Of a DNA stretch of 60,231 nucleotides, positions 47,271 through 57,071 are shown one piece after another. Below the pieces are notes generated by a model, which did no database searches, was not told where the DNA came from, and was given only the letters and a program-made list of their open reading frames with translations. The first letter of the stretch is position 1. The number at the start of each line of letters is the position of its first letter. A program made the translations under genes and the position numbers. This stretch comes from Bdellovibrio sp. (GTDB lineage: Bacteria > Bdellovibrionota > Bdellovibrionia > Bdellovibrionales > Bdellovibrionaceae), in assembly GCA_013360185.1 (NCBI GenBank), contig JABWCO010000002.1, positions 1-60,231 on the forward strand, read 5' to 3'.

Positions 47271-48107
47271 ATGATTCAATGCCCGCGCTGCGGAATACAA
47301 GTAACTGAGCTTCACCCGATTGAACCTGATTTGATTCAGAAACTTCAAGCCGGCGGTGAAACCAATTTACCACCACAAGTGTGTGCTGGTTGTATTTCTG
47401 ATTTGCGCAGAACTGTCGCGACCAGCAGCGGTGGTATCTTGATGCAACAAGAACGCGCCAAAGAACAGCACCGCCTGCAACTTTGGAAAAGTCGCGTAAA
47501 CCTAATCAAGAAAGCACGCATGTGCATGGGCCAAAAACTTTATTCTGAAGCGGCCATTTCATACGAAAAATATTTAAAAATTTTAGACATCGTTTTTGAC
47601 GTAAAGAAGGGCGATCGCTTACGCCCCGAAGCCTTCAAGGACAGCGCCCGTACGACGGAGCTTACTATGGTAGCCTCAGTGTATTGGGATTTAATGCGCA
47701 TCTATGACACGCATGAAAAATACTCGGAGCGCATGTCGAATGCGGCTAAGCAGCTGGCTATTTTTGTTCAGTTCACTCCAATTTATCCCGACATAATTCG
47801 CAAAGCAGAGTCATTTCAAAAGACGGCACGCAATCCACATATTGTGAAACAATTTTTGAAAATGTCGGACAAAGAACGGCCACGCTGTTTTATTGCAACC
47901 TCCGCCTTTGCTAATTCACAAGCACAAGAAGTCATGGCGTTGCGAGAATTTCGTGACTTCACCTTACGTTCTTCCCTATGGGGCAGAAAGTTTATCGCCT
48001 TTTACTATAAAGTTTCACCACGCCTTGCTTGCCTACTCGATAAGCATCCTCGTCTTAAACCTACTATCAGAGCCGTTCTCCGCGTTTTGATCAAATGCGT
48101 TAGCTAA
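47271..48107 (+). CDS. Protein with N-terminal Cys-pair (zinc-binding-like) region and C-terminal CFI-box domain
   Basis: MIQCPRCGIQVTEL...VCAGCISDL; C-terminal PRCFIATSAFANSQAQEVMALREFRDFTLRSSLWGRKFIAFYYKVSPRLA. Confidence 0.7.
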   Translation: MIQCPRCGIQVTELHPIEPDLIQKLQAGGETNLPPQVCAGCISDLRRTVATSSGGILMQQERAKEQHRLQLWKSRVNLIKKARMCMGQKLYSEAAISYEKYLKILDIVFDVKKGDRLRPEAFKDSARTTELTMVASVYWDLMRIYDTHEKYSERMSNAAKQLAIFVQFTPIYPDIIRKAESFQKTARNPHIVKQFLKMSDKERPRCFIATSAFANSQAQEVMALREFRDFTLRSSLWGRKFIAFYYKVSPRLACLLDKHPRLKPTIRAVLRVLIKCVS

Positions 48108-48162
48108 GTTTTCCCCTCTTTGAGACTTGCAAAGCTCTGCCCTTTTGAGGGAATGTAAATGT

Positions 48163-49302
48163 ATGGCTCATATCTACGACTACGCAATTATTGGAAGCGG
48201 CCTTACTGGCCTTAGTATCGCAGCGGCATTAAGCCGCGAAACCAAAAACATCGCTTTGATTGAAGCAGCTGATGTTGCTTTTGGCGCGAATAGAAAAGTC
48301 AACATGCCGACAGGCCCGGCCAACAACGGTCTACGTTTTGTTCCGGACTCAGTTCTTGCGGAAAAATCTTTGCGTTTCTTAGAGACCCTTCTGGGCAACT
48401 CCGTAATCGCAGACATTTCTGAAGAAGCACCCATCACTTATGAAGCGGGTGGCTTTAAAACTTTCTTAGGTTTCGGCGAAAATCCTCCGCCGTTCTATGA
48501 AGAGCTTGCTTACTTAACTTCAAGCAAACGCATTGATTTGTCTTCGCAGCCCTTTGAATGGACACAAATGTTGTTCGAACAATTCAAAGGTGACTTCATG
48601 CCACGTTCTTATGTCACCAAGTTTCACCAAGAAGGCGAACGAGTTTCGCATGTGACTATTAACGGTTCTAAAACTTTGCATGCGCAAAATTTTATTTTCG
48701 CTGGCCACGTGAAAGATCTAGCTCTGCTTTTACCGGAAGAAGCTCTTTCAGCGCGCGCTAAAGGTAAACTTGCGAAAAATACTTACTGGACGGCTTTGTG
48801 TATTGATTTCTGTCACAACAAAGAAGTGACGGCGTCGACGGCGATGCATGTTCTTAACGGCACCACCCAAGATGAAATTGGACCCTGCGCGGGTCGCTTC
48901 ACGCCAGCAACAGAAGTTGAAGGCGAAAAAATGCAAGTGTCACAGTGGATGACTTTTATCTCACACGAAGAAACTGACGATAGCGAAGTGGTTGGTATGG
49001 CTTTGAAAAAAATCAAACGTCAAATCAAGCGCGCTTATCCTGAGGCTTTAGAGGGTTTGAAAATGGAGCGCATTTTTGTTTCACCTTTGATTGCTGGCAA
49101 CGGCGATCTTAAGTTGAGCGCGAACATGACAATTCCAGATTTAGAAAATTTGTGGATCGCTTGTGCGACTATGAATGAACAAAAAAATCTTGTCGGCTCG
49201 TTGCTACAAGCAGAAATGACCGTGGCCTCCCTGGGCTTCAAAGTCGCAGAGGCCGAGCACTCTGCGCGCGACGAAGAAGCCACTCTAGAAGCCTCTATTT
49301 AA
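48163..49302 (+). CDS. FAD-dependent oxidoreductase-like protein
   Basis: YDYAIIGSGLTGLSIAAALSRETKNIALIEAADVAFGAN (Rossmann GxGxxG). ATG 48163 preferred over track start 48127. Confidence 0.82.
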   Translation: MAHIYDYAIIGSGLTGLSIAAALSRETKNIALIEAADVAFGANRKVNMPTGPANNGLRFVPDSVLAEKSLRFLETLLGNSVIADISEEAPITYEAGGFKTFLGFGENPPPFYEELAYLTSSKRIDLSSQPFEWTQMLFEQFKGDFMPRSYVTKFHQEGERVSHVTINGSKTLHAQNFIFAGHVKDLALLLPEEALSARAKGKLAKNTYWTALCIDFCHNKEVTASTAMHVLNGTTQDEIGPCAGRFTPATEVEGEKMQVSQWMTFISHEETDDSEVVGMALKKIKRQIKRAYPEALEGLKMERIFVSPLIAGNGDLKLSANMTIPDLENLWIACATMNEQKNLVGSLLQAEMTVASLGFKVAEAEHSARDEEATLEASI

Positions 49303-49692
49303 ATACACCTCCTGACTTTCCTCGAGCCCCTCATGCAGGGGCCTCTTGGAGGGCCAGAATGATCCAATACCTGGCAATCGCCCAAGACAAGGTGAGTCAA
49401 CAGAGCCCACTCGGCATTTAACTTAAGTTATTGATTTTATTTAATAAAATATAAACTTCCAACTCGAGCCCTAGCTTCCCAGCTTCTGAACTGAGCACAT
49501 TCGAAAAAGGTACGGCCTACATGCGGAAAGAGTTCTTGCGCAGCGTGGCCTCGCTGTGATATCCCCAGAGACCAACAATAACACACTCTCAAGCATCAAC
49601 TGGTCCCCCAAAGTACTGAAAAAGGGGGTCTTCCGGCGAAAAAAAGAAGCTGGCTCTGCTGAGAGGAGGATTAACCAGAAAGGAAGTACTAC

Positions 49693-50628
49693 ATGGCACA
49701 AGTTACCATGAAAGAAATGCTAGACGCAGGAGTCCACTTCGGACATCAAACTCAGCGTTGGAACCCAAAAATGAAACCGTACGTTTACACATCTCGTGGA
49801 GGCATTCATATTATTGACCTTCAAAAGACTGTTGTACGTGCTAACAAAGCTGCTGACTTCGTAAAAGAAATCGCTGCTAACGGTGGTCGTTTGATCTTCG
49901 TTGGAACTAAAAAACAAGCGATTGAGCCTGTTCAAGAAGCTGCTGCTAAGTGTGGCCAATACCACGTTACTAAACGTTGGTTGGGTGGCATGATGACGAA
50001 CTTCGAAACGATCAAATCTTCTATCGATCGTCTTCGCAAAATCGACGCTATGAAAGAAAAAGGTGAATTCAATTACCTTACTAAAAAAGAGCGCGCGAAA
50101 CTTGAAAAAGAATACATCCGTTTGACAGATTTCCTTAGCGGTATCCGCGACATGAAAGAAATGCCTTCTGCAATGTTCGTAGTAGATCTTCCTAAAGAAC
50201 ACATCGCTGTTGCTGAAGCAAAACGTTTGGGCATCCCAGTAGTTGGTATCGCTGATACAAACTCTGATCCTGAATCAATTGATTTCCCAATTCCAGGCAA
50301 TGACGATGCGATCCGTTCAATCAAATTGTTCGCAAACCTAGTTGCTGAAGCGTACCTAGAAGGCGCTAAAGCTTGGGAAGGCAAACTTCGCACAATGTCT
50401 GACAAACAATCTGACGTTGCTAAAGAGGCTAAAGCGGAAAGCAAAGATGACGCTCCTAAAAAACGTGGTGCGGCTCCTAAAGCTGGCGCGAAAGAAGCGC
50501 CTAAAAAAGCAGCTGGACCAACTGTCGTTAAAGCTTCTAAGGCTCGCAAACTTGTTGCTGCTGGTACAGCAGAAGAAGTTGAAATCCAAGCTGAGCTTGA
50601 AAACAAAGAAGACGATTCAGCTGAGTAA
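49693..50628 (+). CDS. rpsB: 30S ribosomal protein S2 with Lys/Ala-rich C-terminal extension
   Basis: MKEMLDAGVHFGHQTQRWNPKMKPYVYTSRGGIHIIDLQKT; about 60-aa KKRGAAPKAGAKEAPKKAAGP... tail. Confidence 0.97.
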   Translation: MAQVTMKEMLDAGVHFGHQTQRWNPKMKPYVYTSRGGIHIIDLQKTVVRANKAADFVKEIAANGGRLIFVGTKKQAIEPVQEAAAKCGQYHVTKRWLGGMMTNFETIKSSIDRLRKIDAMKEKGEFNYLTKKERAKLEKEYIRLTDFLSGIRDMKEMPSAMFVVDLPKEHIAVAEAKRLGIPVVGIADTNSDPESIDFPIPGNDDAIRSIKLFANLVAEAYLEGAKAWEGKLRTMSDKQSDVAKEAKAESKDDAPKKRGAAPKAGAKEAPKKAAGPTVVKASKARKLVAAGTAEEVEIQAELENKEDDSAE

Positions 50629-50649
50629 TTCTCAGATGAATGAAGCAGC

Positions 50650-50677
50650 AAGGGTGGCCTAGCCACCCTTCTCTTTG
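50650..50677 (+). terminator. Terminator-like hairpin between rpsB and tsf
   Basis: AAGGGTGGC-CTA-GCCACCCTT, followed by CTCTTTGTT. Confidence 0.75.
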
Positions 50678-50825
50678 TTAAGTTCTCTGTTATTTTGATC
50701 TTTATATAAAAAGCGGTCTTTAAAACGCCCCCGTCGGCCCTCTGAAAAGACTGCACCGAAACTGTGAATGCAGTTGGTGTTTTAGGATCGCTTGTATTTA
50801 TCTATTTATTTAAGGAGTCTTCCTA

Positions 50826-51752
50826 ATGTCTATTTCAGCTACACTAGTAAAAGAATTAAGAGAAAAAACCAATGCCGGCATGTTGGACTGCAAAAAGGCT
50901 CTTGAAGCTACTGCGGGCGACTTCAACGCGGCTGTTGAATGGTTGCGCGTAAAAGGTCTTGGCGCTGCTGCAAAAAAAGCAGATCGTATCGCTGCTGAAG
51001 GCGCTGTTTTTGCGCAAGTCGTGGGCAACACAGGTATCGTTATGGAAATCAACTCTGAGACTGACTTCGTTGCTCGTAACGATGGTTTCAAAGCTTTGGC
51101 TGCAGACGTTGCTCAACATCTTTTGAAAACTGAACTGTCTGGTGATGTTCTAGAACAACCTTTCATTAAAGATCCTTCTAAAAAAATGAAAGATCTTTTC
51201 ACTGAAGCAACCGCAACTATCGGTGAAAAAATCGTTCTTCGCCGTCAAGAAAAGTACACCGCTTCTGCAAACAGTTTGGTACATACTTACATCCACGGTG
51301 AAGGCAAAATCGGCGTTATGATCGAAGTTGCCGCTTCTAAACCAGAAGCAGTCAGCAATCCTGAACTAAAAACTTTCGCACAAGACGTTGCATTGCACAT
51401 CGCTGCGATGAACCCAATGGCTATTTCTTCTGAACAAATCCCTGCGGATGTTGTTGCTAAAGAAAAAGAAATCTTGGCTGCTAAAAATCTTGAATCAGGT
51501 AAAAAACCAGAAATGATCGAAAAGATCGTTGAAGGTCAAATCCGTAAATTCTTGGCTGAAAACTGCCTTATGGACCAAGCTTTCGTTAAAAATCCAGACG
51601 TAAAAGTCGGCGATCTTGCGAAAACTGTTGGTAAAGCTATCGGTGCAGACGTGACTGTAAAACGTTTCACACGTTTTGAGTTGGGTGCTGGTATCGAGAA
51701 AAAAGTAAATGACTTTGCAGCGGAAGTTGCAGAGCAAATGAAGGGACACTAG
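50826..51752 (+). CDS. tsf: Elongation factor Ts
   Basis: [54 protein letters not shown]. Confidence 0.98.
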   Translation: MSISATLVKELREKTNAGMLDCKKALEATAGDFNAAVEWLRVKGLGAAAKKADRIAAEGAVFAQVVGNTGIVMEINSETDFVARNDGFKALAADVAQHLLKTELSGDVLEQPFIKDPSKKMKDLFTEATATIGEKIVLRRQEKYTASANSLVHTYIHGEGKIGVMIEVAASKPEAVSNPELKTFAQDVALHIAAMNPMAISSEQIPADVVAKEKEILAAKNLESGKKPEMIEKIVEGQIRKFLAENCLMDQAFVKNPDVKVGDLAKTVGKAIGADVTVKRFTRFELGAGIEKKVNDFAAEVAEQMKGH

Positions 51753-51753
51753 T

Positions 51754-52467
51754 TTGAAAGAGCCTGTTTATAAACGCATTTTGCTAAAGTTAAGTGGTGA
51801 AGCTCTTGCTGGAAAGCAAGGGACTGGTATCAGTACTGCGACGATTCAACAAATCGCGCAAGACGTTGCAGAAGCGTATAAGGCAGGCGTTCAAATCGGT
51901 CTCGTAATTGGCGGTGGCAACATCTATCGTGGTGTTGCTGCTTCTGCTGAAGGTATGGATCGCGCAAGTGCAGATTACATGGGTATGCTTGCAACTTGTA
52001 TCAACGCCTTAGCTCTTCAAGATGCGTTGGAAAAAGCGGGCGTTCCTACTCGCGTTCAAACAGCTATCGAAATGGCTGAAATTGCCGAACCCTACATCCG
52101 TCGCAAAGCCATCCGTCATTTAGAAAAAGGTCGCTTAGTGATTTTCGGTGCAGGAACTGGAAATCCATTTTTCACGACAGATACTGCGGCCTCTCTTCGC
52201 GCCATGGAAATCAATGCCCAAGTTATTATGAAGGCAACCAAGGTCGATGGGATTTACGATAAAGATCCTACAAAACACGCAGATGCTAAGAAATTCGAAA
52301 AGATCAGCTACATTGACGTTTTAAATCGTGGCCTGCAGGTCATGGACTCAACAGCGATCAGCATGTGTATGGACAATAAACTTCCTATTATTACTTTTGA
52401 TCTCACTCAGCCCGGAAATATCCTAAGAGCCGTGCAAGGTGAAAACATCGGAACATTGGTTCAATAA
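51754..52467 (+). CDS. pyrH: UMP kinase
   Basis: [57 protein letters not shown] start. Confidence 0.97.
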   Translation: MKEPVYKRILLKLSGEALAGKQGTGISTATIQQIAQDVAEAYKAGVQIGLVIGGGNIYRGVAASAEGMDRASADYMGMLATCINALALQDALEKAGVPTRVQTAIEMAEIAEPYIRRKAIRHLEKGRLVIFGAGTGNPFFTTDTAASLRAMEINAQVIMKATKVDGIYDKDPTKHADAKKFEKISYIDVLNRGLQVMDSTAISMCMDNKLPIITFDLTQPGNILRAVQGENIGTLVQ

Positions 52468-52502
52468 ACGTTTAACCACGTTTGACGACAAGGAGACTCA
52501 TT

Positions 52503-53063
52503 ATGGCGATCGCTGATGTAAAAAAGAACGCACAAGCAAAAATGGATAAGAGCTTGCTAGCATTAGGTGAGGAACTTAAAAAAATCCGCACTGGCCGTGC
52601 CCAAGTTTCAATGCTTGATAATATCCGTGTGAATTATTACGGAACCCCATCTCCTCTTTCACAGGTAGCTTCCATCTCTACTCCAGATGCGAAATCTTTT
52701 TTGATCGCACCTTGGGAAGCTTCCATCCTTAAAGAAATAGAACAAGCTATCGTAAAATCTGAATTGGGCATGGCGCCAATGAATGATGGCAAAGTGATTC
52801 GCTTAAAAGTTCCTGATGTAACTGAGGAACGTCGTAAAGACCTAGCGAAACAGGTTAAGAAAATCGCGGAAGAAGCACGCGTAGCTGTCCGCATGGCTCG
52901 TCGTGATGCTAATGACGAAGTAAAAAAACTTCAAAAGGACAAAGCTGTCAGTGAAGACGAAGGCAAAAAGGCCGAAGCTGACATCCAAAAAGTAACGGAC
53001 GATTATATTAAAAAAGTCGATCAGGTTGCTGAAGAAAAAGAAAAATCAATTCTTACAATCTAG
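52503..53063 (+). CDS. frr: Ribosome recycling factor
   Basis: LGEELKKIRTGRAQVSMLDNIRVNYYGTPSPLSQVASIS; ATG 52503 preceded by AAGGAG. Confidence 0.97.
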   Translation: MAIADVKKNAQAKMDKSLLALGEELKKIRTGRAQVSMLDNIRVNYYGTPSPLSQVASISTPDAKSFLIAPWEASILKEIEQAIVKSELGMAPMNDGKVIRLKVPDVTEERRKDLAKQVKKIAEEARVAVRMARRDANDEVKKLQKDKAVSEDEGKKAEADIQKVTDDYIKKVDQVAEEKEKSILTI

Positions 53064-53074
53064 TATTGCACAAG

Positions 53075-53806
53075 ATGAGTTTACCTAAGCATGTCGCAAT
53101 TATTATGGATGGGAACGGTCGTTGGGCACAGCTCAAACGCCGTCCTCGTACATTTGGACATATCAAAGGAACTCGTGTTGCAAAAAAAATCATCACGGCG
53201 TGCTCGCGCCGTGGGATTAAAAATCTGACTCTGTATGCCTTCAGCACAGAAAACTGGTTCCGTCCTCAGGAGGAAGTCAGCCTGCTGATGATGATTTTAC
53301 GTCGCTACTTAAAGCGTGAAACCGAAAATCTTGTAAAAGAGAATATTCGCTTTTCTGTGATCGGCGACATGGCTTTAATTCCGTTGGATGTTTCTGACGC
53401 CATTGCGCACTCCATGGAAGCTACGGCTCATTGTACAGGTCTGCACTTGGTCTTCGCGCTAAGCTATGGCTCGCGCCAAGAAATAACCAACACCGTAAAA
53501 GAAATTGCCATGCGCGTGGCAGCAGGCGAACTTGCCCCTGAAGACATTGATGAATCCCTGATCAATTCGACTTTAAGTACTTACCCGACTCCGGATCCTG
53601 ACTTGATTATCCGCACGAGTGGCGAACAAAGACTTTCAAATTTTTTATTATGGCAAGCCGCTTACTCTGAATTTTACTTTACTGAAGTTTTGTGGCCGAA
53701 TTTTACGGAGTCTCACTTAGACGAAGCGCTGCATGCGTTTTCAAAGAGACAACGCCGTTACGGGAAGGTCACGACAAATGACAACGTGGAAAAGCTTTCT
53801 AACTAG
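53075..53806 (+). CDS. uppS: Isoprenyl (undecaprenyl diphosphate) synthase
   Basis: PKHVAIIMDGNGRWAQ; DLIIRTSGEQRLSNFLLWQAAYSEFYFT. Confidence 0.97.
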   Translation: MSLPKHVAIIMDGNGRWAQLKRRPRTFGHIKGTRVAKKIITACSRRGIKNLTLYAFSTENWFRPQEEVSLLMMILRRYLKRETENLVKENIRFSVIGDMALIPLDVSDAIAHSMEATAHCTGLHLVFALSYGSRQEITNTVKEIAMRVAAGELAPEDIDESLINSTLSTYPTPDPDLIIRTSGEQRLSNFLLWQAAYSEFYFTEVLWPNFTESHLDEALHAFSKRQRRYGKVTTNDNVEKLSN

Positions 53807-54611
53807 AGCGATCTCTGCCCTGATTGCTCTGGCAATCATCATCGGACTTTATTTATCTCTAAATCTTACAGGTCTAAAAATTGCCGTGGCTTTTGCCATG
53901 GTCATGAGTGCGTGGGAGCTGTTGGGGATTCTGTTTCATAAAGAACAATCACAATTTCTGAAATATCTTTTTCTCGCCTTAGCCTCTGTTGTTTTTGCTG
54001 CGACGGCGGCCTCTTTAAGCGTAGGCTCGTTGGCCTACTCACTAGCTGCCATTGTTTTTGCTATTTCAGTTTTGTGGTCACGCCACAAGGAAGGTCACCT
54101 CGAAGAGATGGCTCTTTATCAAAGCAAAGCCGCTCTGGGCTTGTTTTACACAGGATTACTTCCCGCATTTGCCTTTCGTATTTTGGATCAGGCATACGGC
54201 CTTTCGTGGTTCATTTTTCTTCTGGCTGTTGTTTTTGCGGGCGATACCATGGCCTATGTTTTTGGCGTCTTGTTAGGTAAAAATAAAATGATGCCAAACG
54301 TGTCACCCAAAAAATCTTGGCAAGGTTCTGCGGGGGGTCTCGTGGGCTCTGCACTCGCGGGCTATTTATGTTGGCACTTTCTCTTAGATCAATACCCCGT
54401 AAGTGCTTTGGTCGTCTTAGCTCTTATTGCGGGATTCCTAGGGCAATGTGGGGACTTTTTTGAGTCACTCTTAAAACGAGTCGCAGATGTGAAGGATTCT
54501 GGGAAAATCATGCCCGGGCATGGCGGCGTTTTAGATCGTATTGATGGCGTTCTATTCGCAAGTCCGGTGGTTTTAACGGGAATTTTGATTTTGTCTCATC
54601 TTTCGTCGTAA
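53778..54611 (+). CDS. cdsA: Phosphatidate cytidylyltransferase
   Basis: Polytopic; SPKKSWQGSAGGLVGSALAG and RVADVKDSGKIMPGHGGVLDRIDGVLFASPV. Confidence 0.95.
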   Translation: MTTWKSFLTRAISALIALAIIIGLYLSLNLTGLKIAVAFAMVMSAWELLGILFHKEQSQFLKYLFLALASVVFAATAASLSVGSLAYSLAAIVFAISVLWSRHKEGHLEEMALYQSKAALGLFYTGLLPAFAFRILDQAYGLSWFIFLLAVVFAGDTMAYVFGVLLGKNKMMPNVSPKKSWQGSAGGLVGSALAGYLCWHFLLDQYPVSALVVLALIAGFLGQCGDFFESLLKRVADVKDSGKIMPGHGGVLDRIDGVLFASPVVLTGILILSHLSS

Positions 54612-54686
54612 GCAGAAGGTCTGGCCCCAGCGCAGAAACGTTTTAATTTTCTGGCTCTGATCAGTGGGCCCAATTAGAATATAGAT

Positions 54687-56360
54687 ATGAATATCTTTTC
54701 TTACCTACAATCTGGCCTCTCTGCAATCATTCCCTTTGTCATCCTGCTTGGAATCTTGATTTTCGTGCATGAACTCGGACACTTCTTGGTGGCGCGTTGG
54801 TGCGGAGTCAGAGTCGAAGTCTTCAGTCTTGGTTTCGGCAAAAAGCTTTTCAAATACAAAAAAGGCGATACGACTTACGCGCTTTCGTTGATACCACTTG
54901 GTGGTTACGTAAAGATGTTTGGCGAACAGCCGGGTGACCATATCTCTGCAGAGGATCGCAAAGTTTCTTTTACGCATAAAACCGTATGGCAACGTATTGC
55001 TATCGTTCTTGCGGGCCCATTGATGAACTTCTTTTTCGCAATTTTAATTTTCTTTGCCGTGGCATTGCTTGGCGAAGATGCGAAAACTCCCGTGGCAGGT
55101 GATATCAATGCGACAAGTCCGGCCTATGCCGCCGGCTTCCGTTCGGGTGATAGAATCCTTTCCATTAACGAAAAACCCATCGTCAGTTGGGAAGATGTTC
55201 AGAAGTCTTTGAGTCTTAAAGAAAGCCATGATTTGCATCTTGATGTGAACGTGGAGCGTGAAGGCAGCGGCGAAAAAGCCAGCTTTGCTTTGACCGCAAA
55301 GGCAGAACCAAATCCAAATGTTTTAAGCAGTTATGACTATGTCGCAAACGTGGATGGTTTATCGCCATACTCTGCTGGCACGACAGTGGGCGTAATAGAA
55401 GGTTCTCCGCTGGGCGCATTGGGTTTAAAAACTGGCGACACTATCACCGCGATCAACGGCCAAAAGGTTTCTTATTGGCGCCAAGTGGATGCGACTTTGC
55501 AAAGTATGAATGCCAAAGAGGCTTTGACTTTGGAAGTAATGGGCATGCGTGAAGGCGACAAGGCAGATAAGCCAATCACTTTGACGATGGCTCCCCTTGA
55601 GTCTATCAAGTCTTTCAGTTTGCAAACATTAGGTCTTGAAAGCTCAGAGCTTTACTTAAGCAAGGTCGTCGAGAGCTCTCCTGCACAAGCAGCCGGCTTG
55701 CGTGCCATGGATCGCCTAGTCACTATCAACAAAGTGAAGCTGATGAAGTGGGAAGACGTCATCAACAATATCAAATCATTTGATGGCACAAACCCTGTCG
55801 CGATCACGGTTTTGCGCAACAACCAAACGATTGATCTTAGCATTACACCTAAAATGACAACACAAATGTTGCCAACAGGGACTGAAGAAAAACGTTATAC
55901 GATTGGTATTGCGCCTATTGCAAATATCGCGATGCCTGAATTTATGGTGATCAAAGCTTCTGGCATTGGCGAGGCTTTGGTGCGCGGGACGCAAAAAACT
56001 TGGGACGTGTCGGTCATGACCGTGATGAGTTTTGTGCGACTTTTCCAAGCTAAGATTTCTCCGAAAAATATCGGTGGCGTGATTTCTATTGGCCAAGCAG
56101 CCAGCGAGACTTTCAAAATTGGTCTGACTCAATTCTTGCAAATGATGGCGATTATTTCTGTGAATCTTTTCATTTTGAACTTAATGCCCGTACCGGTTTT
56201 AGATGGCGGACACCTGGTGTTCTATGTCATCGAAATTATTAAAGGCGCACCGTTAAGTATTCGCAAAATGGAAGTGGCGCAACAGGTGGGTCTGGCTCTG
56301 TTAATGAGCTTAATGATCTTTGCCCTGTTCAATGACTTCACCCGTCTGCTAGGTTTATGA
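54687..56360 (+). CDS. rseP: RseP-family site-2 metalloprotease with three PDZ-like repeats
   Basis: LIFVHELGHFLVARWCGVRVEVFSLGFG (HExxH) and NLMPVPVLDGGH; three PDZ-like segments (SPAYAAGFRSGDRILSIN, SPLGALGLKTGDTITAIN, SPAQAAGLRAMDRLVTIN). Confidence 0.93.
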   Translation: MNIFSYLQSGLSAIIPFVILLGILIFVHELGHFLVARWCGVRVEVFSLGFGKKLFKYKKGDTTYALSLIPLGGYVKMFGEQPGDHISAEDRKVSFTHKTVWQRIAIVLAGPLMNFFFAILIFFAVALLGEDAKTPVAGDINATSPAYAAGFRSGDRILSINEKPIVSWEDVQKSLSLKESHDLHLDVNVEREGSGEKASFALTAKAEPNPNVLSSYDYVANVDGLSPYSAGTTVGVIEGSPLGALGLKTGDTITAINGQKVSYWRQVDATLQSMNAKEALTLEVMGMREGDKADKPITLTMAPLESIKSFSLQTLGLESSELYLSKVVESSPAQAAGLRAMDRLVTINKVKLMKWEDVINNIKSFDGTNPVAITVLRNNQTIDLSITPKMTTQMLPTGTEEKRYTIGIAPIANIAMPEFMVIKASGIGEALVRGTQKTWDVSVMTVMSFVRLFQAKISPKNIGGVISIGQAASETFKIGLTQFLQMMAIISVNLFILNLMPVPVLDGGHLVFYVIEIIKGAPLSIRKMEVAQQVGLALLMSLMIFALFNDFTRLLGL

Positions 56361-57061
56361 AAATCCTAGCTATGGAAACCAGCACCCTCGTTGGCGGGGT
56401 TGCTGTGGTCATTGACGGAAAAGTTGTCGCCGAGGAAAGTTCTTTGCGACAAAAGTCCCATAGCGAAAACATCAGCCCCTTTGTTGCTCACTGTTTAAAA
56501 AAAGCTCAATTAAATCTTGAAGATATCGATGTGTTTGCTGTCGGCCAAGGTCCGGGCAGCTTCACTGGTATTCGAATCGCCGCAAATGCGGGTAAAACTT
56601 TTGCTTACAGTTATGCAAAACCCCTGGTCGCGATCGATTCGCTGATGCTGTTGGCTTATCAAGCACGGACTTCAAAAAAACCAGTCCTTGCGATCATCAA
56701 TGCCTATAAGAATATGGTTTACCTGGGGCTGTTCGATGTTTCAGGCGCAGAGCCGGTGTTCCTTAAAGGCCCCTCCGCCATTCCCGTGCGTGAACTTAAA
56801 GAGCACATTACCATCGAGTGTGTGGTGGTGGGTGATGGTTGGGATGCGTACCAGGAGCATTTTCCCGACGAGCTTCGTGCGAAGATGTCCAGAGACTCAG
56901 AACTTTCCGATTATCCTCTGGCTTCTACTCTTGGAATCATGGCAGAAATGCGCGCTTCTCGAGGACAAACTTTAGACTGGAATTCATTTACACCCCTTTA
57001 TATTCGAGCGTCCGAAGCCGAAGAGACAAAAAAAGGAATTTTAATCTCTCCGCTTAAATAA
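56357..57061 (+). CDS. tsaB: tRNA t6A biosynthesis protein TsaB
   Basis: MKILAMETSTLVGGVAVV; FAVGQGPGSFTGIRIAANAGKTFAYSYAKPLVAIDSL. Confidence 0.94.
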   Translation: MKILAMETSTLVGGVAVVIDGKVVAEESSLRQKSHSENISPFVAHCLKKAQLNLEDIDVFAVGQGPGSFTGIRIAANAGKTFAYSYAKPLVAIDSLMLLAYQARTSKKPVLAIINAYKNMVYLGLFDVSGAEPVFLKGPSAIPVRELKEHITIECVVVGDGWDAYQEHFPDELRAKMSRDSELSDYPLASTLGIMAEMRASRGQTLDWNSFTPLYIRASEAEETKKGILISPLK

Positions 57062-57071
57062 AGGCCACATC

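Noticed and set aside
50073-50756. 227-aa minus-strand ORF
   Set aside because: Antisense to rpsB; low-complexity composition from codon bias of the real gene.
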